Shown here piece after piece: positions 1-5,075 of a stretch of DNA of 5,342 bases; the stretch's first letter is position 1, and each line of letters begins with the position of its first letter. The position numbers were made by a program, and so were the translations under genes. A model generated the notes under the pieces. That model searched no databases, was not told the DNA's origin, and worked only from the letters and a program-made list of their open reading frames with translations. This DNA is from Chitinophagales bacterium (lineage in GTDB: Bacteria; Bacteroidota; Bacteroidia; Chitinophagales; UBA2359), in the NCBI GenBank assembly GCA_020629335.1, contig JAHDDN010000397.1:1-5342 (forward strand), written 5' to 3'.

Positions 1-127
1 ATTAGAAGAATTGCACACTAATTTAAAATCTAGTGTAATCTAGTATATAATCACCAGTAAAAGGGGTGTACTCATAGCACTCATTACACCTACTCGATAC
101 ACTGTACTAGTAAAGCTTTTAAGACAT
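1..127. other. Non-coding stretch downstream of terL, with weak hairpins
   Basis: No gene start is convincing here. On the + strand, the frame beginning at position 2 is open from the window edge to TAG at 41-43 and would give the tail LEELHTNLKSSVI. That could be the end of a rightward gene converging on terL, but 13 residues cannot establish it. Two short inverted repeats are visible: ACACTA (15-20) with TAGTGT (31-36), and GGTGTA (65-70) with TACACC (85-90). AATCTAGT occurs twice, 10 bases apart (27-34 and 37-44). No tRNA fold was recognised. Confidence 0.4.
58..90 (-). terminator. Possible weak terminator after terL
   Basis: Read on the minus strand, GGTGTA (90-85) pairs with TACACC (70-65) across a 14-base loop and is followed by CCTTTTAC. 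This lies about 38 bases past the terL stop, where a transcript end would be expected. The stem is only 6 bp and the T run only four, so it is a poor intrinsic terminator. It may be chance in AT-rich DNA. Confidence 0.22.
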
Positions 128-1318
128 TTAGTTATAAGCATCAAAGGCACCCATGCCTGACATGTCGTCAAATCCTTGTGATAATGAACTCAAATATCCT
201 ACCGCATACCTGCAAGCATCCCAACAGTGATTAAAATTATCAACAGGGACATCTATAATCTCTGAATTCTTTTTATGCCACTTGTAATTTCGTTTTTCCT
301 TTATCCAATTTACAGAATCAGATGTTATATCAATTCCGTACCTCTTAATCAATTGAATTCCCCAGACAACAGAATCTTTTCCTTTTTTTGAGGGTACAAC
401 AATCCATCCTAATCGATTAAGCTCCTCTATGGATTTTGGATCAGCGCAATCAGCAACTATGATAGAGTTTCTTAATACTCCTAATGCGTCCATACGATTA
501 CTTAAATCTTCATTTGTCATACCTCTTTCATATATCAGTTCCCTACCTTGTAGCTTGTTATTTTGCAAACCTATTTCTACTAATGCTGTAGGATCGTTAT
601 AGCCAAAGTCAAGACCATAACATTGCTTAGAACAATATGGGAAATCGTTTATTATGCCTACTTCTGGGAATATAAGACCTTCCATAGACCCCTGAATTCC
701 TTGAGCATAAATCTTGTATAGATTCTCGTCAACATTAATCAAGTTTTCAATGTCTTTGATTATCTGAGGAGATAATGAAGGGTTGTCTTTATATGTGGTT
801 CTGGTGAATAAATATTCTTTAGGCTTAATACTTGGTCTCATTTTTGAATGCCACCAGAATTCACCAGACGGATTGTAATCAATTAGTATTTGCCTTTTAG
901 TACGAATGTATAATTGATAGAATATGTCCCACTTTACATTATTAGCCTCATTAACAAATAAATAATCTCTTCCTGCTCCTCTAGCTTTTCCTTCGTTATC
1001 GGCAGCAAAAAACTCTATTACAGAACCGTTTAAAAATGTGAATGTATTGTCTTGTTTATTCTCAACGATTTGATCGTGAATGCCTAAATCATACATGATA
1101 ATTTTAAAATCCCGAATAGTGCCTCTTTTTAAGTGCGGAATGTTCTCTGAACATATAGATATTAAAATATTGGGTTGTGAAGTTGCTAAATGGAATAATG
1201 ATACAATGTTACCGAAAGTTTTTCCAGATCTGGTACCACCTTGATGTACAATGTACCTTATGTTATTATCAAAGGCATATTTATTCCTTTGTATAACCCT
1301 TGTGGAAAGTATTGCCAT
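128..1318 (-). CDS. terL: Phage terminase large subunit
   Basis: This is the ATP-driven DNA packaging motor and headful/cos nuclease, which acts at the portal of the empty capsid. The 396-residue length fits a complete terminase of the Terminase_3/PBSX type. The N-terminal ATPase domain has a Walker A motif GGTRSGKT (27-34), a Walker B strand ending in the catalytic acid (YLFVNEANN, E124), and a motif-III-like segment IDYNPSGEFWW (146-156). The C-terminal RNase H-like nuclease has three spaced acids: D237 in GLDFGYNDPTA, D290 in VADCADP, and D367 in NHCWDACRYA. All key residues are present, so it should be active. The ATG at 1318 directly follows the stop of the upstream small-terminase-like gene (TAAATG on the minus strand), implying coupled translation. 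No clear ribosome binding site is seen. The family call is very secure. The subfamily is from memory. Confidence 0.97.
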   Translation of the reverse strand: MAILSTRVIQRNKYAFDNNIRYIVHQGGTRSGKTFGNIVSLFHLATSQPNILISICSENIPHLKRGTIRDFKIIMYDLGIHDQIVENKQDNTFTFLNGSVIEFFAADNEGKARGAGRDYLFVNEANNVKWDIFYQLYIRTKRQILIDYNPSGEFWWHSKMRPSIKPKEYLFTRTTYKDNPSLSPQIIKDIENLINVDENLYKIYAQGIQGSMEGLIFPEVGIINDFPYCSKQCYGLDFGYNDPTALVEIGLQNNKLQGRELIYERGMTNEDLSNRMDALGVLRNSIIVADCADPKSIEELNRLGWIVVPSKKGKDSVVWGIQLIKRYGIDITSDSVNWIKEKRNYKWHKKNSEIIDVPVDNFNHCWDACRYAVGYLSSLSQGFDDMSGMGAFDAYN

Positions 1319-1777
1319 TTAATCTTCACTATCAGATGCTGTATCTTCTGGAGAAGAAGTAATTAAGATAGTAGTTGGTGTGGCATTTATCTTTTTGCCC
1401 TTTGAGGTATGATCTTGTTTGATTGGAGCATAATCACCATGTATTTTACTTAGATAATCTAATGCTTTCATTCTATCTGCGGCCTTATGCGATATACTTC
1501 TGGCTATATCAGACGCGATTTTCATACGCTCAGCCTTATCAACAAGATCAAGCTTTTCCAATTCAGCTTCAGCATCGGTAGCAGCATCTCTAGCTTTTGC
1601 CTTAGATTCTTCGAGATACAACTCATATTCTTTCTTGGCTTGACGCCAATACTTAAAGAAACTACTCTCTCCTAAGTTGAATTTTTTACAAAACAAGGGC
1701 TTGACATCTTCAGCCTTGAATTTGCCAGCCCTTAATTTTTTAAGTAAAAATTGTCGATATGCCTCTGTTTTAAGCAC
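1319..1777 (-). CDS. terS: Probable terminase small subunit (GTG start)
   Basis: This is predicted to recognise the phage DNA and load it onto the large subunit. The evidence is its position immediately before terL plus its domain order. An N-terminal helix-turn-helix-like region (about residues 5-48) has a putative recognition helix near GESSFFKYWRQAK. A charged, coiled-coil-like helical segment follows (48-98). Next is ADRMKALDYLSKIHGDYAP (100-118), which resembles the C-terminal helix of many small terminases. A polar, acidic tail ends in EDTASDSED. At 152 residues, the size is typical. The start is GTG at 1775-1777, inside the end of the upstream gene (8-base overlap). It is preceded by AGGA at 1786-1789, eight bases away, one of the few Shine-Dalgarno-like sites in the window. 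The next ATG (residue 85) would remove the DNA-binding part, so GTG is preferred. No sequence-level family match could be tested. Confidence 0.75.
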   Translation of the reverse strand: MLKTEAYRQFLLKKLRAGKFKAEDVKPLFCKKFNLGESSFFKYWRQAKKEYELYLEESKAKARDAATDAEAELEKLDLVDKAERMKIASDIARSISHKAADRMKALDYLSKIHGDYAPIKQDHTSKGKKINATPTTILITSSPEDTASDSED

Positions 1778-2129
1778 TTTGTAATTCCTGCTTTTCTCTT
1801 TCTAAAACATCATCCTCTAAGCCTTTTGCAGAGAATTCAAATGCAAATTTGACCATCTTCTCAAACTCCTCAGCACTAGATACATTGGATTCCTGAAGAA
1901 TCAACTTTGTTAATTCCCATCTTCGTGAGAACTCATTTGGCTTTTTATTTAGCTTAGTGATGTAGCTTTCCATTTGATTAGCCACGTCATAAAGCCTATT
2001 GAATTGATTGTCTAGTTTTTTGAATTCCTCAAGTAGCTTCTTATTATTATAATTTTCTACAGGTAAACCTGGTATAGGTTTTAAGCCATCTAAGGCTTCT
2101 CTAAAAGTTACCGTTTTTGTTTTATTCAT
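1770..2129 (-). CDS. Hypothetical phage protein, helical, in the terminase operon
   Basis: I do not recognise this 119-residue protein. It looks soluble, highly charged and mostly alpha-helical. Residues 1-27 are a basic start followed by a proline/glycine-containing linker (LKPIPGLPVENY). Residues 29-61 are a heptad-like amphipathic helix. A second helical region covers 65-100 (NEFSRRWELTKL to KFAFEFSAK), and the C-terminus is acidic and glutamine-rich. There is no signal peptide or membrane segment. It starts at ATG 2129, two bases after the preceding gene's stop, and overlaps the terS start by 8 bases, so it is firmly part of the terminase operon. It could be a packaging accessory or an unrelated small protein. 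Nothing in the sequence decides this. Confidence 0.75.
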   Translation of the reverse strand: MNKTKTVTFREALDGLKPIPGLPVENYNNKKLLEEFKKLDNQFNRLYDVANQMESYITKLNKKPNEFSRRWELTKLILQESNVSSAEEFEKMVKFAFEFSAKGLEDDVLEREKQELQSA

Positions 2130-2131
2130 AT

Positions 2132-2551
2132 CTATTTAATAATTGTATTAATTTGCTCAGAGTGATTTTTGAATTGACCGAAAATAGACGCGGATCCGAA
2201 AAGGGTGACCAGGTCATCTAAATTTTCAATAAACTCTTTATTGTTAATAAGCTTTCTTAGCTCATAAAATTTTTCCTGAACTGTATCTGCATCGCGAGGA
2301 CTGATACCGTTAACGTACTGCCTTAAGTCTTTCAAGGCTTCCATATTGCGACGATAGTTCTTTTTTAGATTATCTATCTTCTTATAACCCTTTTCACCTA
2401 GGAATTCTAGGCACGATCTGATGTGATCATTCTCAAATGTCTCAGGATCTATCTCCTTAGATGCACACATCCAACCAAATAAAAAAGTATCAAGAAAGTC
2501 CCTTCGATATAATTGAGGCACCAACTCTTTTAAATCAGATGTCACAGCCAT
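2132..2551 (-). CDS. Hypothetical phage protein, first gene of the terminase operon
   Basis: I do not recognise this 139-residue protein. It reads as a soluble all-helical protein. An N-terminal segment with aromatic residues (LYRRDFLDTFLFGWMCASKEI, 14-34) is followed by a short helix around HIRSCLEFLGEKGYKK (43-58). A lysine/arginine-rich helix runs over 60-78, an acidic helical region over 85-117, and the C-terminus is polar. The hydrophobic stretch near 20-30 is too short and interrupted to be a confident membrane segment. It is the promoter-proximal gene of the leftward operon, with its ATG at 2551 next to the divergent control region. Only two bases separate its stop from the next start. 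Its position before terS may hint at packaging or regulation, but no DNA-binding motif is evident. Confidence 0.75.
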   Translation of the reverse strand: MAVTSDLKELVPQLYRRDFLDTFLFGWMCASKEIDPETFENDHIRSCLEFLGEKGYKKIDNLKKNYRRNMEALKDLRQYVNGISPRDADTVQEKFYELRKLINNKEFIENLDDLVTLFGSASIFGQFKNHSEQINTIIK

Positions 2552-2563
2552 GTAGAAAATACA

Positions 2564-2591
2564 TTTTGTTTAAAATACATATATACATTTG
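2564..2591 (+). promoter_or_regulatory. Candidate rightward promoter, Bacteroidota type
   Basis: TACATTTG at 2584-2591 matches the TAnnTTTG -7 box, with TTTTG at 2564-2568 as a possible -33 element. The gap of 15 bases is shorter than the roughly 19-21 usual for Bacteroides promoters, which weakens the pair. Initiation just downstream would give a leader of about 45-50 bases before the ATG at 2646. A second -7-like box lies at 2634-2641. Confidence 0.35.
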
Positions 2592-2613
2592 ATTATCATA
2601 TCATTACACATAA

Positions 2614-2621
2614 CAAATATA
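2614..2621 (-). promoter_or_regulatory. Candidate leftward -7 box for the terminase operon
   Basis: On the minus strand this reads TATATTTG, an exact TAnnTTTG match facing the terminase operon. It would give a leader of about 55-60 bases before the ATG at 2551. The nearest upstream TTG on that strand (2651-2649) is 27 bases away, farther than usual, so the match is incomplete. Confidence 0.3.
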
Positions 2622-2633
2622 GATATATGTATG

Positions 2634-2641
2634 TAAATTTG
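2634..2641 (+). promoter_or_regulatory. Second -7-like box abutting the start codon
   Basis: TAAATTTG matches TAnnTTTG exactly and ends only four bases before the ATG at 2646. If used, transcription would begin at or within a few bases of the start codon, giving a leaderless or nearly leaderless message. No TTG/TTTG element is present at the expected -33 distance, so it may be fortuitous. Confidence 0.25.
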
Positions 2642-2645
2642 CTTT

Positions 2646-3224
2646 ATGCAATTCAATAGTTTTTCTGAGCTCATATCAAGCATCAATTCAATGCTTGAGG
2701 TTTTGCCCGAAAAAAGGAAGACAGAATCTTTGGTTTTGGCTAATGATGCATTGGCAACAATTAAGAGCAGAATCATTGAAACGGGCATAGATGCTGAAGG
2801 CAATAAGATGGGTGATGGTTCTGGTGATTCTCCATATTCTGAGGCTGTGGTTCCATACTGGTATTTTTCAAATAAGCCTTCAAACAGAAATGCTAAGACG
2901 CAAGCCAAAAAGCTTTTAGAAAAGCGAGGATATCATGTAAGCTATAGAGATTGGAGAGAGCAGCATGATTTACCTACTGATAAAGTTACTACAGTGTTTA
3001 CTGGTGCTATGTGGAAAAGCATTAGTGCTGAATTATTAGAACATGGCAAGGAGCAATCTATTATCGAAATAAGATCGAGAGATGACGATAATCAAAAGAA
3101 ATTAGGCTACCTCTCAGGACAATACGGTCCCTTGTTAAGATTGTCAAAAGAAGAGCTTGAGGATCTTCAGGAAGACAACAATGAGAGGATATTAGAATGT
3201 CACCGTCAATTTGGAATACTATGA
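2646..3224 (+). CDS. Probable phage neck / tail-completion (gp10- or gpG-like) protein
   Basis: This 192-residue protein is probably structural and acts at the head-tail junction. The call rests on position (first gene of a run leading to the tail-assembly chaperone) and on a pattern I associate with virion morphogenesis proteins of Bacteroidota phages. That pattern is an N-terminal helix with LANDALATIKSRIIETGIDA (31-50), then a flexible glycine/serine segment with DSPYSE (61-66). Next come VSYRDWREQHDLPTD (98-112), VFTGAMWKSI (117-126), a strand-rich part (138-160), and a final helix around LRLSKEELEDLQ (164-175). The segment 'TG.MW.SI' followed by a polar beta region and a terminal 'LS.EE' helix recalls tail-completion folds. 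There is no signal peptide or membrane segment. The ATG at 2646 lacks a Shine-Dalgarno site. The exact role is inferred. Confidence 0.7.
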   Translation: MQFNSFSELISSINSMLEVLPEKRKTESLVLANDALATIKSRIIETGIDAEGNKMGDGSGDSPYSEAVVPYWYFSNKPSNRNAKTQAKKLLEKRGYHVSYRDWREQHDLPTDKVTTVFTGAMWKSISAELLEHGKEQSIIEIRSRDDDNQKKLGYLSGQYGPLLRLSKEELEDLQEDNNERILECHRQFGIL

Positions 3225-3874
3225 TTACTGAAATAGCAAATTCTCTATATGAGAAGTTTTTAAAGGATAAATGCTACATTGATTGCTGGGGCGGCTTAGT
3301 TCGTACCATAGAAATACCCATTCCAATAAATGACGGCAAAGGGGGATTTAAGATAGGCAAGTACCCTATATCCTGCGAGAAGCTGGATGAATGTAAGCCA
3401 AACCAACCTTACACTGAGCTTTTACCTTCAAAAAAATACACGTCTCTTTCTTATTTCGAATTGATTGGAAGAGTAAGGCCTATAAAAACTCCTTTATCTT
3501 CTAGCTTTTCAAAAGGGCAAGGCATAAGCTTTACTGCAAAGCTTAGGTTTGTAATGTGGTACAATATGTTAAAGCTTGGATATAAAAAATGTTCTATAGC
3601 TGAGCAGATAATCACAGACATCCAATTCTGCTTTATGAATAAGTATAGCTTAGACGCTCCTTATGCGGTATCAGAAGTCAAATGGAGTCTTGACGGGTTT
3701 ACTGTAAACGACATCAAAGAGATATTTGGTAAATACAGCTACACTGATTCTAACATAGCTTTTGCGCTTCCTCCTTACGAGTTTTTTGCTATTGATATGA
3801 ATGTAACATTCACAATTCTAAAGGGCTGTATTCTTCTGCAACCTTTTCAGTGTAAAGATCCGATACCATGCTAA
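3221..3874 (+). CDS. Probable tail terminator or minor tail protein
   Basis: This is a 217-residue protein of uncertain function. The ATG at 3221 is chosen because it overlaps the upstream stop as ATGA (3221-3224), the usual coupled junction. An in-frame ATG at 3197 would add eight residues and a 28-base overlap. The protein begins with a helix (MITEIANSLYEKFLKDKC). A mixed strand region follows with several cysteines (C18, C22, C52, C58), then a conserved-looking core ISFTAKLRFVMWYNMLKLG (102-120). The C-terminal half alternates strands and helices and ends in aromatic- and cysteine-rich sequence. Its place between the neck-like gene and the chaperone gene is where tail terminator (gpU/gp17-like) genes often sit. 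I infer the role from that, not from motifs. Confidence 0.6.
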   Translation: MITEIANSLYEKFLKDKCYIDCWGGLVRTIEIPIPINDGKGGFKIGKYPISCEKLDECKPNQPYTELLPSKKYTSLSYFELIGRVRPIKTPLSSSFSKGQGISFTAKLRFVMWYNMLKLGYKKCSIAEQIITDIQFCFMNKYSLDAPYAVSEVKWSLDGFTVNDIKEIFGKYSYTDSNIAFALPPYEFFAIDMNVTFTILKGCILLQPFQCKDPIPC

Positions 3875-4056
3875 AATCAGACTACTTATTGGGTCAATAT
3901 GTATATGTTCTACATGATCCAAATCAACAACCTTATATGATAACATGCATTAGGCATTATGCTGATCACATCACTTATGATTTATCTCGAGGTGATGAGG
4001 TGAATGAGTTTTTTGCTTACGAATTATCAAAAACTAAAAACCCAGAACTATTATGA
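3868..4056 (+). CDS. Small beta-rich phage protein of unknown function
   Basis: This 62-residue protein starts at ATG 3868, inside the last codons of the preceding gene (7-base overlap), and its stop overlaps the next start as ATGA (4053-4056). That tight packing on both sides supports a real gene. The alternating hydrophobic/polar pattern in GQYVYVLHDPNQQPYMITCI (9-28) and HITYDLSRGDEVNEFFAYEL (34-53) predicts four or five short beta strands. This is compatible with a small SH3- or KOW-like barrel. It has no membrane segment. The function is unknown, and a minor structural or assembly role is only a contextual guess. Confidence 0.7.
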   Translation: MLKSDYLLGQYVYVLHDPNQQPYMITCIRHYADHITYDLSRGDEVNEFFAYELSKTKNPELL

Positions 4057-4361
4057 TCATTTTGAAATCTTTATTCATTGCAGTTGTTGCCTTCGTATGG
4101 ATTTATTGCCTTGTAAAATCTGGCGAGGTCCTAAATTTCATACCAAAATTGTATTGGAAGGTTTTTGGAACTGGCAAGGTATCATCTTGGTTCGGTAAGT
4201 TCTTGTTTCAGTGTGAAAAATGCTTAGCCGGACAGATAGCCCTTTGGTATTATTTATATTCAAGCATAGGAAAATACAACGCTTTTGACCACTTCGCAAT
4301 AATCATCTTTTCAATATTCTTTGCTGCATTCATTGGAGCATTTTACAAAAGCCTAAAATAA
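4053..4361 (+). CDS. Small membrane protein with a CEKC motif, in the tail cluster
   Basis: This 102-residue protein has two clear hydrophobic helices, about 3-21 and 80-98, so it should sit in the host inner membrane. Between them lies an amphipathic stretch with FQCEKCLAGQIALWYYLY (52-69), where C54 and C57 form a CxxC pair. A short Cys-rich motif followed by a Trp between two membrane helices loosely recalls the phage/Bacillus DUF1360 family (C..C..fW). I believe similar proteins occur in Bacteroidota phage tail clusters, but neither could be checked. Possible roles are a metal- or disulfide-binding membrane protein, superinfection exclusion, or an assembly aid. The ATG overlaps the upstream stop (ATGA), and the next gene starts four bases after its stop. 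Confidence 0.75.
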   Translation: MIILKSLFIAVVAFVWIYCLVKSGEVLNFIPKLYWKVFGTGKVSSWFGKFLFQCEKCLAGQIALWYYLYSSIGKYNAFDHFAIIIFSIFFAAFIGAFYKSLK

Positions 4362-4365
4362 TAAA

Positions 4366-4881
4366 ATGATAAAGGAACTAACCGATAAAGGATACTTCAA
4401 GGGCAAATCAGGAGCTAAATATCAGGTGAAATTAGACGCTATAACACTAAAACGAGCACCCTACTTTGAGCGCCTGGTGTTAGAGCTATCTCATGCTATG
4501 GAATTCAAGGCAATACTTAAATCTATAGATACCGCCGCTAATTTTTTAGGATCTCCAATGGAAACCAATGAGATAGTAAACAGAAATCGCTCAGCATTAG
4601 AAGTCTTAAGGAACCTGCAGAAAGGCGTTAATCACTTCCAAGAGAACAAAATCCCAACTATAGTCCAATTCTGCGCCTTGTTTTGTGTCACTGATGGTGA
4701 GCAAAATGAGTACACTATAGAGCTTGTCAAGCAAAAATCAGAAGACTGGGAAAAGATACCTTACCACTTTTTTTTTCAATTGTCCAAGTATATAATGGAC
4801 AATTATTCCCCAGAGTTAAAGGCCAGAAGGGCGATATTCGGAAAAAGGGACTCAGAAGATTCCAAGGAAGATACTCATTAG
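4366..4881 (+). CDS. Tail assembly chaperone-like protein, normal-frame product (G-like)
   Basis: This 171-residue soluble protein is probably a tail assembly chaperone that would coat the tape measure during tail building. The evidence is its position at the end of the head-tail gene run and the -1 frameshift arrangement it carries. The N-terminus is short and strand-like (1-25). Helical segments follow at about 31-58 and 67-92. Next is PTIVQFCALFCVTDGEQNEYTIELV (97-121), where 'CALF' plus an acidic loop resembles chaperone G domains. The region WEKIPYHFFF (128-137) ends at the T run. After the run, the normal frame adds 34 residues, ending in a very acidic tail to TAG at 4879-4881. The ATG at 4366 follows the upstream stop by four bases and has no Shine-Dalgarno site. 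Primary sequence similarity to known G proteins is low, so the role is inferred from architecture. Confidence 0.75.
   Translation: MIKELTDKGYFKGKSGAKYQVKLDAITLKRAPYFERLVLELSHAMEFKAILKSIDTAANFLGSPMETNEIVNRNRSALEVLRNLQKGVNHFQENKIPTIVQFCALFCVTDGEQNEYTIELVKQKSEDWEKIPYHFFFQLSKYIMDNYSPELKARRAIFGKRDSEDSKEDTH
4768..4776 (+). promoter_or_regulatory. Slippery T9 run, predicted -1 frameshift site
   Basis: Nine consecutive T's are read in the normal frame as TTT TTT TTT (F135-F137), followed by CAA. The last seven (4770-4776) form the heptamer T TTT TTT, which fits X XXY YYZ and lets two phenylalanine tRNAs re-pair perfectly one base back. A run of this length can also cause RNA polymerase slippage with the same protein outcome. 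A sequencing error (true length ten) would fuse the two frames permanently and must be excluded. Confidence 0.72.
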
Positions 4882-5054
4882 ACCAAAATCTTAAACTTAA
4901 GGATAAATTTCCCAATATGTTAAATCAATGGGAGCAGTTGGTTATTAAGCTGAGCATTTCCCTAAATATGAGCCCTGACTATATTGAAAGGTACTCATAT
5001 TTTAGGGTTGAAACGCTTATATCGATGGCTAATAGTTTGGCTAAGAATAAATAA
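4776..5054 (+). CDS. -1 frame extension of the tail chaperone (T-like part of a GT fusion)
   Basis: The -1 frame relative to the chaperone gene is open from 4710, after stops at 4692-4694, 4698-4700 and 4707-4709, to TAA at 5052-5054. Only here does it overlap the normal frame, and the T9 run lies in that overlap. A slip on the last TTT TTT codons would join the first 137 residues to 92 more, giving a 229-residue product. The added part has a basic segment (GDIRKKGLRRFQGRYSLD) and then a helical end (NMLNQWEQLVIKLSISLNMS, then SPDYIERYSYFRVETLISMA). The latter resembles the T domains of phage GT proteins, which recruit tail tube subunits. The part has no start near its beginning. The first ATG (4917) would give only 45 residues, which is the alternative reading. 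Confidence 0.7.
   Translation, partial: SIVQVYNGQLFPRVKGQKGDIRKKGLRRFQGRYSLDQNLKLKDKFPNMLNQWEQLVIKLSISLNMSPDYIERYSYFRVETLISMANSLAKNK
4778..4804 (+). promoter_or_regulatory. Stem-loop next to the slippery site
   Basis: AATTGTCC (4778-4785) and GGACAATT (4797-4804) are a perfect 8-bp inverted repeat with an 11-base loop, starting one base after the T run. In mRNA this would be a hairpin. The spacing is tighter than the usual 5-9 bases, but opening the weak AATT base of the stem would leave GUCC/GGAC at about 5 bases. It is not an intrinsic terminator because the T run precedes the stem. Confidence 0.5.
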
Positions 5055-5075
5055 TCAAAACTGCACCCTACTTCA

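Larger units (their letters stand above)
2552..2645. promoter_or_regulatory. Divergent control region between the two operons
   Basis: This 94-base, very AT-rich gap is the only sizeable non-coding region between the leftward terminase operon and the rightward head-tail operon, so it should hold both promoters. It contains a perfect 10-bp inverted repeat, ATACATATAT (2575-2584) and ATATATGTAT (2623-2632). It also has a direct repeat of AAAATACAT (2556-2564 and 2572-2580). Boxes matching the Bacteroidota -7 consensus TAnnTTTG occur on both strands. The repeats could be operator sites, but chance matches are easy in such AT-rich sequence. Confidence 0.55.

Noticed and set aside
1487..1675. Rightward 62-residue open frame inside the terS region
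   Set aside because: It lies entirely opposite the small-terminase-like gene, starts without a signal, and has low-complexity hydrophobic/serine content typical of an antisense shadow.
2570..2908. Leftward 112-residue open frame crossing the divergent gap
   Set aside because: It is antisense to the first part of the neck-like gene and runs through the AT-rich control region. Its C-terminal part is only a translation of that non-coding gap.
4004..4198. Rightward 64-residue open frame overlapping two small genes
   Set aside because: It overlaps the 62-residue gene and the membrane protein gene in another frame. Both of those have clean ATGA or short-overlap junctions and sensible protein features.
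4768..4804. T run plus inverted repeat as an intrinsic terminator
   Set aside because: On the + strand the T run comes before the stem, and on the minus strand the stem is followed by A's. Neither gives the stem-then-T order of a terminator, and coding continues through it.
4727..4915. Leftward 62-residue open frame over the frameshift region
   Set aside because: It is antisense to the chaperone gene, reads the T9 run as a lysine-rich stretch, and has no context as a gene.
4917..5054. Independent 45-residue gene starting at ATG 4917
   Set aside because: It is possible, but the same frame is open 200 bases further upstream with the T9 run in the overlap, so a frameshifted extension explains more. 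It is kept only as the alternative.
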